Below are positions 1-8,228 of a stretch of 20,412 bases of DNA, one piece after another. The notes under the pieces are model-generated. The model did not search any database. It was given only the letters and a program-made list of their open reading frames with translations, and had not been told where the DNA came from. Both the position numbers and the translations under genes were made by a program. The DNA comes from Methylococcales bacterium (GTDB lineage Bacteria; Pseudomonadota; Gammaproteobacteria; Methylococcales; Methylomonadaceae), in NCBI GenBank assembly GCA_023144875.1, contig JAGLEW010000004.1, positions 1 through 20,412 of the forward strand, in the 5' to 3' direction. How positions within the stretch are numbered: position 1 is the stretch's first letter; every line of letters begins with the position of its first letter.

Positions 1-1
1 A

Positions 2-1063
2 TTTAATGCCGACAAGGTAACCATTCATTGGACGACTGACCAATGGAAAACCTTGCATGAAACCCCTTGTCAATTTGTCAATAATTATTGGGATGAAACG
101 GCTCGAAGTAATGCCCGAAACCCGAATCAATATGGGGTTCATTTATGGACGGCGGAGCTGAAAGGTCAAGAAGATTGGTTTAAATTAGAATACAGTATCC
201 AAGGGGAAAATACAGCGCAATCGCTTTGGGAAAATAATGCCGAGCAAAATTATCGCTTTCAACGAGAGCGGTTAAAGGTGTTAATTTTAAACTTGCATTG
301 TTATCAAGAAGAAAATCAGGATGAAAAATTCACCAAAATTGCTAATACGATTGATGCATTAGCAATTGATGTTGTCTGTTTACAAGAAGTGGCCGAATAT
401 TGGCGTGATGGACAAGGCGATTGGGAGTCCAATGCGGCTAAGATTATTAATGACCGTTTGACCCAGCCTTTTTATCTTCACAGCGACTGGTCGCATTTAG
501 GGTTTGATAAATACCGTGAAGGCGTGGCTATTTTAAGTCGCTATCCTTTGTCAAATCATGAGGCACATTATGTTTCTGACAGTGATGATATTTATAATAT
601 TCATGCGAGAAAAGTGATTTCAGCACAAGTATCAGTGCCTTTTGTGGGAAAAATTAATGTTTTTTCAGCGCATTTAAGTTGGCTGGAAGATGGTTTTGAG
701 CAACAGTTTTCTCATTTACATCAGTGGGCTGAAAAAAACCATACGAGTGCTATTAGCGCCACGTTGTTGTGCGGTGATTTTAATATTACCGCAGGGACAG
801 AGGGCTATAAATTAGTGGTGGATACCAATCAATATGAGGATCAATTTTTAGCCATTAATAAACAAGGTGTCTTTGAAAAAATATTTAAAGTTCATGATGC
901 TCATTGGCAAGATTTATTAGCCGATGATTATCGAATTGATTATATTTTTATGCGTAAAAACAGTGAATTACACGTTACATCAGCAAGAGTGCTTTTTACC
1001 GATCAAGATTATGGGCGTGTTTCTGATCATTGTGGGTATTTGATGACTTTTGAGCCGCGTTAA
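2..1063 (+). CDS. Endonuclease/exonuclease/phosphatase-fold phosphodiesterase with N-terminal CBM21-like domain (5' end outside window)
   Basis: The frame is open from base 2, so the true start lies upstream; the TTG at 53 is not a convincing start. The C-terminal two thirds is an EEP (DNase I/sphingomyelinase/inositol-phosphatase fold) domain. Counting from the TTG at 53, it shows LQEV (catalytic Glu about 112), SAHLSW (His about 207), GDFN (Asp 242, Asn 244), IDYIF and a final SDH (Asp 325, His 326), so the active site looks complete. The first part resembles the starch-binding CBM21 family: VTIHWTTDQW, a middle YGVHLWTAEL and the closing WENNAEQNY, close to the family's WDNN...NY ending. 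Substrate is unknown (nucleic acid, phospholipid and phosphoinositide are all possible for the fold). It lies 30 bases before a phospholipase D family gene, probably in one operon. Confidence 0.85.
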   Translation, partial: FNADKVTIHWTTDQWKTLHETPCQFVNNYWDETARSNARNPNQYGVHLWTAELKGQEDWFKLEYSIQGENTAQSLWENNAEQNYRFQRERLKVLILNLHCYQEENQDEKFTKIANTIDALAIDVVCLQEVAEYWRDGQGDWESNAAKIINDRLTQPFYLHSDWSHLGFDKYREGVAILSRYPLSNHEAHYVSDSDDIYNIHARKVISAQVSVPFVGKINVFSAHLSWLEDGFEQQFSHLHQWAEKNHTSAISATLLCGDFNITAGTEGYKLVVDTNQYEDQFLAINKQGVFEKIFKVHDAHWQDLLADDYRIDYIFMRKNSELHVTSARVLFTDQDYGRVSDHCGYLMTFEPR

Positions 1064-1093
1064 ACTCCAAAAATAAAAATTAAAGGTAACGAT

Positions 1094-2695
1094 ATGCCAA
1101 TAGCAGAAGATTATGCAAAACCTCTTGAAGGCGAACTTGGTGGCTCATTTGCGAGGGTCAATGATTTTAATCATAAATTTTTTCTACGATGGGGAAAAAT
1201 AGATTTTGAATTATTTCACGGCGATCAAATTAACCTAAAAGTCGTGCTTAAGGTGTATCGAAAACACAATATTTGTGAAACCTATATTGTTGATACTGAT
1301 GCCTATGATGTGGAATGGAATCAGCATAAACGTAAAACGCGGGATTTTTATTTACATCCTTTTTCTAATTCATTTGGTCATATTGATTGCGTTAAATTTT
1401 CTTATATCATTCATAAAGACGAACAATCCTTTTATTCTGAAAAGGATTATATTTTCATGGATTGGCCACAATTACACGGTAATTCTGACTGCCATTATTA
1501 TCGAGAAATAACCGATTTGCATTCGACTGAAAACAACTATCGAACCTATGAGTTAGAGCCTCATCAACTGCAACAAGATGTCGACTGGATTAACGATCAC
1601 TTTGAATCGTTAGCATTGGTGCCCAAATTCACCAAAGGTCAGCCCGATCATCCTTATCACCCTAAAAATTATATTCACCATTTGATTGATAAAATCATGC
1701 AGTGTAAAAAAGATGATCCTGATCGGCTTTGCACGATAAAAGTCAGTGTGGATTGTATTGATGATGCGGACTTTATTAACCATTTAATTCATGCCAGTGA
1801 ACAAGGGGTATGGGTTCAGTGTATTGTTGATTGGCGAAAAATGACGCTCACGAATAGCGATAATTATGCCCATTTAAAACGAGGAGGGGTTGAACTTATT
1901 GGCGTGGTTTGCAGTCCTGATCATGAATTGATTGAAGTTGAACCTGATATGCACACCAAATTTATCATTTTTAATGATGAAGATTGTATTTTAGGCTCGT
2001 TTAATATCACCTTTGATCGTTGGTGGGCAAATTGGGAGTCAGGGATGACTTTTCATTCACAAGGTGTGTGCCGATTATTGGATAATATTTTTCAAAGCCA
2101 ACGGGGCGGTGTCATTCAATCTTATGGGGTTGACCCTTTTAGTCGGTTTAATTTACTCTATACTTTTGGTCGTCATACGATGCAAAATGGCGAAAATTAT
2201 TTACCTCATCACGCTATTTTAGCTGAAATTCATCGGGCAAAAACATCTATAAAAATCAGTTTATTTTTAATTGGTGAATTATTAGGTAATCATAACGACA
2301 GTGTGATTTGTGCGTTAATCAATGCAAAACACCGAGGCGTTGAGGTGCATATTTTATTCAATGGTCACCTTGCGAGACAGGGTAAAATTGGGGTTGAGCG
2401 CAGTATGGAAGAGGAATTAAATCGCCCCTTACTGCCTGTTATTGAACGTTTGAAATCGGAAGGGGTTCGCACAGGCTTAGTTTATGGTAAAGACGATCAC
2501 CCTGTGCCATATTCCCCGATTCATTCTAAATATTGTATCATTGATGAGGCTATTGTTATTGAAGGCAGTTTTAACTGGTATAACACCTCGGTGTTTTCGC
2601 ATGACTTAATCGTTATTGCGGCAGATTCTGACGCAGTAAATGCTTATTCACATGAATTTGATCAAATACAGCGTTTATTTAGGGTCTATTATTAA
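1094..2695 (+). CDS. Phospholipase D family protein with two HKD motifs and N-terminal beta-rich domain
   Basis: A 533-residue protein starting at ATG 1094, with AAAGG a few bases upstream. Two phospholipase D half-sites are visible: MHTKFIIF...GSFNIT (His about 287) and IHSKYCII...GSFNWY (His about 477), each with the H-x-K and downstream G-S-F-N expected of PLD family enzymes. In this fold both halves meet to form one active site that cleaves phosphodiester bonds in lipids or nucleic acid. Residues about 1-130 have alternating hydrophobic strands and may be a beta-sandwich comparable to the CBM21-like domain of the preceding gene. No signal peptide is visible, so a cytoplasmic place is likely. 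It sits between the EEP gene and a TerD gene in the same direction. Substrate is not predictable. Confidence 0.87.
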   Translation: MPIAEDYAKPLEGELGGSFARVNDFNHKFFLRWGKIDFELFHGDQINLKVVLKVYRKHNICETYIVDTDAYDVEWNQHKRKTRDFYLHPFSNSFGHIDCVKFSYIIHKDEQSFYSEKDYIFMDWPQLHGNSDCHYYREITDLHSTENNYRTYELEPHQLQQDVDWINDHFESLALVPKFTKGQPDHPYHPKNYIHHLIDKIMQCKKDDPDRLCTIKVSVDCIDDADFINHLIHASEQGVWVQCIVDWRKMTLTNSDNYAHLKRGGVELIGVVCSPDHELIEVEPDMHTKFIIFNDEDCILGSFNITFDRWWANWESGMTFHSQGVCRLLDNIFQSQRGGVIQSYGVDPFSRFNLLYTFGRHTMQNGENYLPHHAILAEIHRAKTSIKISLFLIGELLGNHNDSVICALINAKHRGVEVHILFNGHLARQGKIGVERSMEEELNRPLLPVIERLKSEGVRTGLVYGKDDHPVPYSPIHSKYCIIDEAIVIEGSFNWYNTSVFSHDLIVIAADSDAVNAYSHEFDQIQRLFRVYY

Positions 2696-2728
2696 AATAT
2701 TACAATTAACGTTAACAAAGGAATTTAT

Positions 2729-3313
2729 ATGAGCGTATCATTAAATAAAGGTGGCAGACTGTCACTTTCAAAAGAAAACCCAGGCTTAAAAAAGATTCAA
2801 GTAGGCTTAGGCTGGGACGAGCGTCAAACAGATGGTGTAACGTATGATTTAGATGCCTCGGCATTTATTCTTAACGCGTCAGGCAAGGTTCGAAATGATG
2901 CGGACTTTATTTTTTATAACAACCTCAAGGGCGCGGATAATGCGGTTGAACATATGGGTGATAATTTAACAGGAACAGGGGATGGAGATGATGAAATTAT
3001 CAAATTAGACCTAACCTTACTTGATCAGAAAGCGGATATTGAAAAAATTGCGATGGTGGTTACAATCCATGATGCCACTGGTAAAAATCAAAATTTTGGA
3101 CAAATTGAGAATGCGTTTATCCGTATTGTGAATGATGAAACGCAACAAGAAATTGTACGCTTTGATCTCACAGAAGATTATTCGGTTGAAACCGCCATGA
3201 TTTTTGGTGAAATTTACAAAAAAAATAATGAATGGCGCTTTTCAGCCGTAGGTCAAGGTTTTGCAGGGGGCTTAGGCGCGGTTTGCAGTCGTTATGGAAT
3301 TGATGCCGCTTAA
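2729..3313 (+). CDS. terD: TerD-family calcium-binding stress protein
   Basis: At 194 residues this is a standard single-domain TerD/TerE/CABP-family protein. Family hallmarks are the opening MSVSLNKGGRLSLSK, the VGLGWDERQTDG stretch, YDLDASAFIL, FYNNLKGADNAVEHMGDNLTG, GDGDDE (acidic loop for calcium), and the closing FSAVGQGFAGGLGAVCSRYG. AAAGGAATTTAT before the ATG is a good ribosome site. TerD proteins belong to tellurite-resistance/Ter stress systems and bind calcium; their biochemical output is not settled. No other ter gene (terB, terC, terY, terZ) is next to it here; instead it follows two phosphodiesterase genes, and its stop codon overlaps the start of a LolA-like gene (TAATG). TerD versus TerE naming cannot be separated by eye. 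Confidence 0.93.
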   Translation: MSVSLNKGGRLSLSKENPGLKKIQVGLGWDERQTDGVTYDLDASAFILNASGKVRNDADFIFYNNLKGADNAVEHMGDNLTGTGDGDDEIIKLDLTLLDQKADIEKIAMVVTIHDATGKNQNFGQIENAFIRIVNDETQQEIVRFDLTEDYSVETAMIFGEIYKKNNEWRFSAVGQGFAGGLGAVCSRYGIDAA

Positions 3314-3954
3314 TGAATCTTATTCGCCTTGTTTTGGTTTTCTTTTTTTGTATCAAGGCTTCAATTGGTTTTGCACAAGAATCACTGGAAGCGGTTTTAC
3401 AAAGGATGAAGCCAAAACAAGCGATAGCTATTACCTATCATGAAAAGCGTAGCATGGGTTTTTTTTCTGAAGATAAAAAAAGCCACGGTATTTTATACTC
3501 AACGCCGTCAAAAATTTTATTAAAAGTCCAAGAAAATCCAAGCAAGATATTGATGGGCATAGAGAAAGACCAGCTTTATTATTATAACTTAGTTGATAAA
3601 CAACGGTATCACACCACAACAAAGGCTGATCTGCCTATGATGGCTTCCATTGAAGTATTAAAAGGTTTGATGAGTGGTAATATTCAGGCATTAAAGAAAA
3701 AATATTTACTTAATTTTAAGACCACTGCGCAGCTATGGACGATTGAATTAACTCAAAAAGACGATGACATCGAAGATGACTTACAAGCCCTTAAGGTCAT
3801 TATGCAAGGTCAAATATTACAAACAGCAAATTCATTGATTATTATTGAAGGCGATGGCGACCGCAGTGAATTTCGTTTACGCTTACAAGCGCAGGGAAAA
3901 GCCGTTGAACAAACCATTCAAAAAATACTAACGGTTTTAAAAGACCAACCTTAA
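3313..3954 (+). CDS. LolA-like periplasmic outer-membrane lipoprotein carrier protein
   Basis: A 213-residue protein with a clear N-terminal signal peptide (charged MNLIR, hydrophobic LVLVFFFCIKASIGFA, probable cleavage before Gln 22). The mature part has the LolA-like pattern: an amphipathic helix with LEAVLQRMKPK, then strands such as AITYHEKRSMGFF, SHGILYSTPSKILLKV, QLYYYNLVDKQRY and ELTQKDDD. LolA folds carry a hydrophobic cavity for acyl chains and shuttle lipids across the periplasm. This copy is directly followed by an MMPL exporter with no gap, a pairing known from aryl-polyene and fatty-acid type clusters, so it is more likely a dedicated partner of that exporter than the housekeeping LolA. 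The start overlaps the terD stop by one base, which suggests translational coupling. Cargo is unknown. Confidence 0.8.
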   Translation: MNLIRLVLVFFFCIKASIGFAQESLEAVLQRMKPKQAIAITYHEKRSMGFFSEDKKSHGILYSTPSKILLKVQENPSKILMGIEKDQLYYYNLVDKQRYHTTTKADLPMMASIEVLKGLMSGNIQALKKKYLLNFKTTAQLWTIELTQKDDDIEDDLQALKVIMQGQILQTANSLIIIEGDGDRSEFRLRLQAQGKAVEQTIQKILTVLKDQP

Positions 3955-6246
3955 ATGCCAAAATTTAAGGCGCTGTATTTTTTTCTATTTTTACCTTTCC
4001 TGTGTGTTTTTACCGCATTTAATCTTGATTTTAAAACAGACATTAGCACTTTTTTTATGGTCGGTGATAAAGCCGAAGAGCAAGGGCTAGCAAATGAAAT
4101 TCAATCAGGAACGCTATCCAAACGCTATATCCTCTCCATAGGTTCACCGAAAACTATTCCTAATAAACAATTCATTGATGCATTAACCCATGATTTTAAA
4201 AGGATAGAGGGCGTAAATGATGTTTGGATCAGTAATGAGACACAGGGAATCATCACCAGTGTCAGCTCAATTTATAGACATTATGGAACACAGCTATATA
4301 GCCGTGATCCTCAACATGATTTGCCGTTAATTTTTACCCCTGAAAATTTACAACGCCGCGCCGAAGGATTAAAGATGGGTTTATTATCGCCACAAAGCGG
4401 ATTCATTAAAAAAATTCTCAAATACGACCCGTTGTTATTGTCATTAACAGGCTTTAAGAATTTATCTAAGCAATTTAATCATCGCTTCAAGCAAAATCAA
4501 CACTATCAAAGCTTAATTTTAGAAACAAAAAATTCAGGTACTGATTTTAATCATCAATTGAGTGTACAAGAACACATTCAAGCTATTTTTAATCAACATA
4601 AAAAAAATAACAATGAATCTCTAGTGTTAGAAATGACGGGCGTGCCTGTTTTTTCCGTCAGTATTCAAAAGCGGATGCAAAATGAAATAACCTTGATTAG
4701 CATTCTGTCATCTATCGCTTTAACCGTATTATTTTTTATACTGTTTCGATCATTTAAAGTGTTATTTTGGATAGCATCCTTATTAATAGCGGTTATTTGT
4801 TGCGCTTTACTAATGACACAGCTTATTTTTGGATTTGTACATGGGATGACCATTGCAATTGGCACAACCCTGGTTGGTATTTGTATTGATTACCCCATTC
4901 ACGCACTGGTTCATGGGCAAGCGTTTAGCCTTAAAAAACGCCTCAGTATCTTAAAAAAAATCTTTCCGTCGTTATTGTTGGGCGCTATTACCACGTTAAT
5001 TGGTTATTTTGCGTTGGGACTGTCGGGTTATCCTGGGTTTCAACAAGTCGCGGTTTATACCAGTACAGGAATTTTAGTTTCTTTGGTATTAACGCGTTAC
5101 TTATTGCCCTATTTAATAAATGGTATTGAACTAAAATCGGTTCAGTTTAAACTAGCCACTCTTTGGCTTATTGCGTGTCAACGATGGCATAAACCCCTGT
5201 TAATACTATTAATTCTAGTTAGTTTCGGCAGTCTTTATTTACTGGATCGCCTGACATGGATGCAAGATTTACAAGAACTCACGCCCGAACTTAATGCGTT
5301 AAAAGCCACTGATAAAAAAATTCGTGATCGCATGATTAGCATTGAACCTGGGCGTTTTATTATGGTGAAAGGCATCTCATTAGAACAAGTATTACAACGC
5401 AGTGAGCAGGTTTATCTGCAACTGGATCAGTTAAAACAACAACACCATTTAACCGATTATTTTGGATTATACCCGTGGCTATTATCCAAACAACAACAAC
5501 AACTCAATAGCTACCTTTTTCATAAGGCGTTCACAGAAGAAACGTTGAAGCAATGGCAAAGCGCTTTAAAATCACAAGGTTTATCCGTGGATAGACTTGG
5601 CAGATTAAATTATTCTCAAACCGATTCATTAAGCTTGGATCATTTATTAAAAACCCCTTTAAAGCGCTTACTCAAACATCAAATTATTCAGCATAAACAA
5701 CAGTTTTTTTTGATGATTTGGCTGGGTGAACACAATACTACGGTATTAGAAAAATTATTTTTAAGCAATGATGAAGCGCATTATTTTAGTCAGCGCGACA
5801 TGCTTAACAACATGGCAATTAAATATCAACAACGGGCGCAATTAATGTTATTAGCGGGATTAAGTATCATTGCGTTATTATTAATTTTTCGTTATAAAAG
5901 CCTTAAAAAAGCGTTGATAACACTTGCCCCTGCTTGCTTATCCGCCTTAATTATTTTAGGACTGTGGGCATTACAAGGAGTTTCCATTAGCTTTTTGCAT
6001 CTGGTCGGTTTTTTATTGGTGATTGCCATTTGCGTCGATTACGGTATTTTCTTTCAAGAAAATAGAGGTAAAAATATTCATTTAACCTATCAGGCGATGA
6101 CGGCTTCAATGCTAACGAGCGCCTTAACCTTTGGTTGTTTAATAATGGCTGAGACCACAACCTTAAAAATTTTAGCGCAAGTGGTTACCAGCGGCATTAT
6201 TCTGGGTTTTTTATTTTGCCCCCTCATTATTCGTCATAAAACCTAA
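3955..6246 (+). CDS. RND/MMPL-family exporter (predicted lipid exporter)
   Basis: A 763-residue membrane protein with the RND/MMPL plan. TM1 is near residues 5-23, a large periplasmic domain runs to about 240, then there is a bundle of about five TMs to 390, TM7 near 410, a second periplasmic domain to about 630, and five more TMs to the end. The two TM4/TM10 equivalents carry GICIDYPIH (Asp 312) and AICVDYGIFF (Asp 695), the proton-relay aspartates expected of active transporters in this family. The ATG directly abuts the TAA of the LolA-like gene, so the two are probably translated together. The inferred role is moving a lipid or acylated product from the inner membrane to the LolA-like carrier. 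Neighbouring biosynthesis genes that would name the product are absent from the window. Confidence 0.88.
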   Translation: MPKFKALYFFLFLPFLCVFTAFNLDFKTDISTFFMVGDKAEEQGLANEIQSGTLSKRYILSIGSPKTIPNKQFIDALTHDFKRIEGVNDVWISNETQGIITSVSSIYRHYGTQLYSRDPQHDLPLIFTPENLQRRAEGLKMGLLSPQSGFIKKILKYDPLLLSLTGFKNLSKQFNHRFKQNQHYQSLILETKNSGTDFNHQLSVQEHIQAIFNQHKKNNNESLVLEMTGVPVFSVSIQKRMQNEITLISILSSIALTVLFFILFRSFKVLFWIASLLIAVICCALLMTQLIFGFVHGMTIAIGTTLVGICIDYPIHALVHGQAFSLKKRLSILKKIFPSLLLGAITTLIGYFALGLSGYPGFQQVAVYTSTGILVSLVLTRYLLPYLINGIELKSVQFKLATLWLIACQRWHKPLLILLILVSFGSLYLLDRLTWMQDLQELTPELNALKATDKKIRDRMISIEPGRFIMVKGISLEQVLQRSEQVYLQLDQLKQQHHLTDYFGLYPWLLSKQQQQLNSYLFHKAFTEETLKQWQSALKSQGLSVDRLGRLNYSQTDSLSLDHLLKTPLKRLLKHQIIQHKQQFFLMIWLGEHNTTVLEKLFLSNDEAHYFSQRDMLNNMAIKYQQRAQLMLLAGLSIIALLLIFRYKSLKKALITLAPACLSALIILGLWALQGVSISFLHLVGFLLVIAICVDYGIFFQENRGKNIHLTYQAMTASMLTSALTFGCLIMAETTTLKILAQVVTSGIILGFLFCPLIIRHKT

Positions 6247-6254
6247 CTTTATTA

Positions 6255-6941
6255 ATGCGATCAAAATTTATCCTTCAATGGCCATCATGCTGCATTTTAT
6301 GTGATGAACGAGGATTAACAGGTATTGATATTTGCCCCTGTTGTTTTGAACGTTTAGTCAAAAATAAAACGTGCTGCTATCAATGTGCGATGCCAATGAC
6401 AGTCGCCACATCGCCTAAAATTTTATGTGGAAAATGCCAAACGACACCGCCTGATTTTCAGCAGACATACGCCCCTTTTATTTATCACGATATTATGCGA
6501 TTATTAATTTCGGAGCTTAAATTTAATCACCAATATAAAAATGCACGATTATTAGGGCAATTATTTACGCAATCATTCAAGCGTACGCCCTTACCGCAGT
6601 GTATTATTCCTGTGCCACTGCATAAAAAACGCTATCGACAACGGGGTTTTAATCAAAGTTTTGAAATTGCCAAAACTATTGGGAAACAGTTAACCATTCC
6701 CGTTGATACTCACTGGTGCATTCGTCATAAAGATACGGCTCATCAGGTGGGATTAAGCATTAAAGCGCGCCATAAAAATGTGAAAGGGGCTTTTTCAGTC
6801 ACTAAAAAGAGCGCTTACACACATATTGCACTTTTAGATGATGTGATGACAACGGGATCAACCGTGCGCGAAATAGCATCGGTATTAAAAAAAGCAGGGG
6901 TGGATCGTATTGATTTATGGATTTGTGCGCGAGCCTACTAA
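6255..6941 (+). CDS. comF: ComF family phosphoribosyltransferase-like protein (double zinc finger)
   Basis: A 228-residue ComF/GntX-type protein, normal length for the family. The N-terminus has paired cysteine motifs (Cys 13/16, 27/29/30, 40/41/44, 58/61) forming a double zinc ribbon. The C-terminal phosphoribosyltransferase-like domain carries PVPLHKKRYRQRGFNQ (119-134) and the PRPP-binding loop LLDDVMTTGST (193-203). In naturally competent bacteria ComF works in the cytoplasm during DNA uptake, and it is also called GntX in some gammaproteobacteria; its enzymatic activity, if any, is not established. The gene begins 8 bases after the exporter stop with no obvious Shine-Dalgarno, suggesting it is read from the same transcript. 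Function in this host is inferred only from family membership. Confidence 0.92.
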   Translation: MRSKFILQWPSCCILCDERGLTGIDICPCCFERLVKNKTCCYQCAMPMTVATSPKILCGKCQTTPPDFQQTYAPFIYHDIMRLLISELKFNHQYKNARLLGQLFTQSFKRTPLPQCIIPVPLHKKRYRQRGFNQSFEIAKTIGKQLTIPVDTHWCIRHKDTAHQVGLSIKARHKNVKGAFSVTKKSAYTHIALLDDVMTTGSTVREIASVLKKAGVDRIDLWICARAY

Positions 6942-6959
6942 TAAAAAGAGGAAATAAAA

Positions 6960-7406
6960 ATGAAAATATGGGTCGATGCCGATGCCTGTCCTGTGGTTAT
7001 CAAAGAAATATTATTTAAAGCGTCAAAACGTACTAAAGTTATAACAACCTTAGTGGCGAATCAATTTATCCAAACACCACCCATTTCGAGCATTCGATTT
7101 ATTCAAGTTGGGCGAGGATTTGATGTGGCGGATAATGAAATTGTTCAACGGGTTGAGGCGGGAGACTTGGTGATTACCAGTGATATTCCTCTGGCGGCAG
7201 AAGTGATTGAAAAAGAGGCCATCGGCTTAAGTTTTCGGGGAGAACTTTATACTAAAAATGACATAGAGGCTCGACTCACGATGCGAAACTTTATGGATAC
7301 ACTTCGAAGTAGTGGAATTGATACAGGAGGGCAAGCACCTTTTAGCCCACACGACCGACAAACATTTGCCAATCACCTTGATAAGATATTAGCTAAAAAC
7401 ACTTAA
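6960..7406 (+). CDS. yaiI: YaiI/YqxD family protein (DUF188, UPF0178)
   Basis: A 148-residue protein with the family's opening MKIWVDADACPVVIKEIL and later conserved VGRGFDVADNEIV, LVITSDIPLAAEVIEK and LTMRNFMDTLRSSG. DUF188 proteins have a PIN-like nuclease fold with conserved acidic residues (Asp 6 and Asp 8 near the start and others in DVADN and SDIP), but no function is firmly established. AAAGAGGAAATAAAA before the ATG is a strong ribosome site. It lies 18 bases after comF, in the same direction, and is the last of the closely spaced genes of this block. Confidence 0.95.
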   Translation: MKIWVDADACPVVIKEILFKASKRTKVITTLVANQFIQTPPISSIRFIQVGRGFDVADNEIVQRVEAGDLVITSDIPLAAEVIEKEAIGLSFRGELYTKNDIEARLTMRNFMDTLRSSGIDTGGQAPFSPHDRQTFANHLDKILAKNT

Positions 7407-7458
7407 ATATATTAAACTGAGCTGTTTTTTATTCATCAATAAGAAGGGTAAGGAATTT

Positions 7459-8181
7459 ATGTGTTTTAGTGCAAATATGTCATTGGGATTTGGACTCATC
7501 GGTCTGATTGCCAGCAGTGTGACCTTCTTAGATAAAACCGAACCTTTTTGGGTTAGACTGGCACGCGCTTACGCAATTTTTCATTTTTCCCTGATGGAAT
7601 TAATTCAATATTTTGCTTATCCAGTCGCCGATCAATGTGGCTTTGGCACCAATCTGTTGCTGAGTGAATTATCCACCTACCATATCAGCTTGCAAGCCTT
7701 TGCGATTATGCCTGCATTGGCAACCTATTCCTCTGATGCCAACGCCTTAAAACGTGCCACTCAAATGGGCGTAACCCTTAGCAGTTTTTTTCTATTATTC
7801 AGTTTTTTACCCAAAGACTGGCAATTACTTGATGTTGCCCCCAATTTTATTGGAAATATGGTCGCTTGTTTATTTATGGGGGAATACCATATTGGTTATC
7901 ATATCACCAGTGCTTATGGCTTATTAGTCACACACGGCTCCTTATTTGCCCTCGCACTAAGCGGGTTTTTATGGAAAGATAATACCCGAATAGCCAGTTA
8001 TCATTTGGGCATGGCAATCATGACCCTCTTTTTACCGCAATGGCTGTTCAATGTCTCCACAGGTGAGGCGGCGGCGATGTATTGCTTTTATTCCATTCCC
8101 ATTACCTTGAGTTTTTCCCCACCCTTTAAAAATTTCTTTAAACCATTCGCGCAAAAAAATTATCAAGAAGTAATATCTTAG
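7459..8181 (+). CDS. Multi-pass membrane protein starting MCFSA (DUF6629/DUF5765-like), function unknown
   Basis: A 240-residue hydrophobic protein with about seven predicted TM segments (near residues 8-24, 32-52, 70-92, 101-118, 128-145, 152-170 and 180-196, plus a possible one near 205-220). The N-terminal MCFSA and the following small-residue first helix are typical of a family of bacterial membrane proteins of unknown function labelled DUF6629/DUF5765. The family label is from memory of the start motif, not from a profile search. Histidines HFSLMELIQYF, YHIGYHIT and YHLGMAIM within membrane segments could bind metal or haem, which is speculation. AAGGGTAAGGAATTT lies upstream of the ATG. 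It is 52 bases after yaiI and may have its own promoter. Confidence 0.75.
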   Translation: MCFSANMSLGFGLIGLIASSVTFLDKTEPFWVRLARAYAIFHFSLMELIQYFAYPVADQCGFGTNLLLSELSTYHISLQAFAIMPALATYSSDANALKRATQMGVTLSSFFLLFSFLPKDWQLLDVAPNFIGNMVACLFMGEYHIGYHITSAYGLLVTHGSLFALALSGFLWKDNTRIASYHLGMAIMTLFLPQWLFNVSTGEAAAMYCFYSIPITLSFSPPFKNFFKPFAQKNYQEVIS

Positions 8182-8228
8182 TAGCATTATTTTTACAGTT
8201 TAAAAATTTAAGAGGGTAAGGTGGGGTT

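Noticed and set aside
53..55. TTG at 53 as the start of the EEP protein
   Set aside because: The frame is open from base 2 and the upstream residues (VTIHWTTDQW) complete the CBM21-like domain, so the real start is outside the window.
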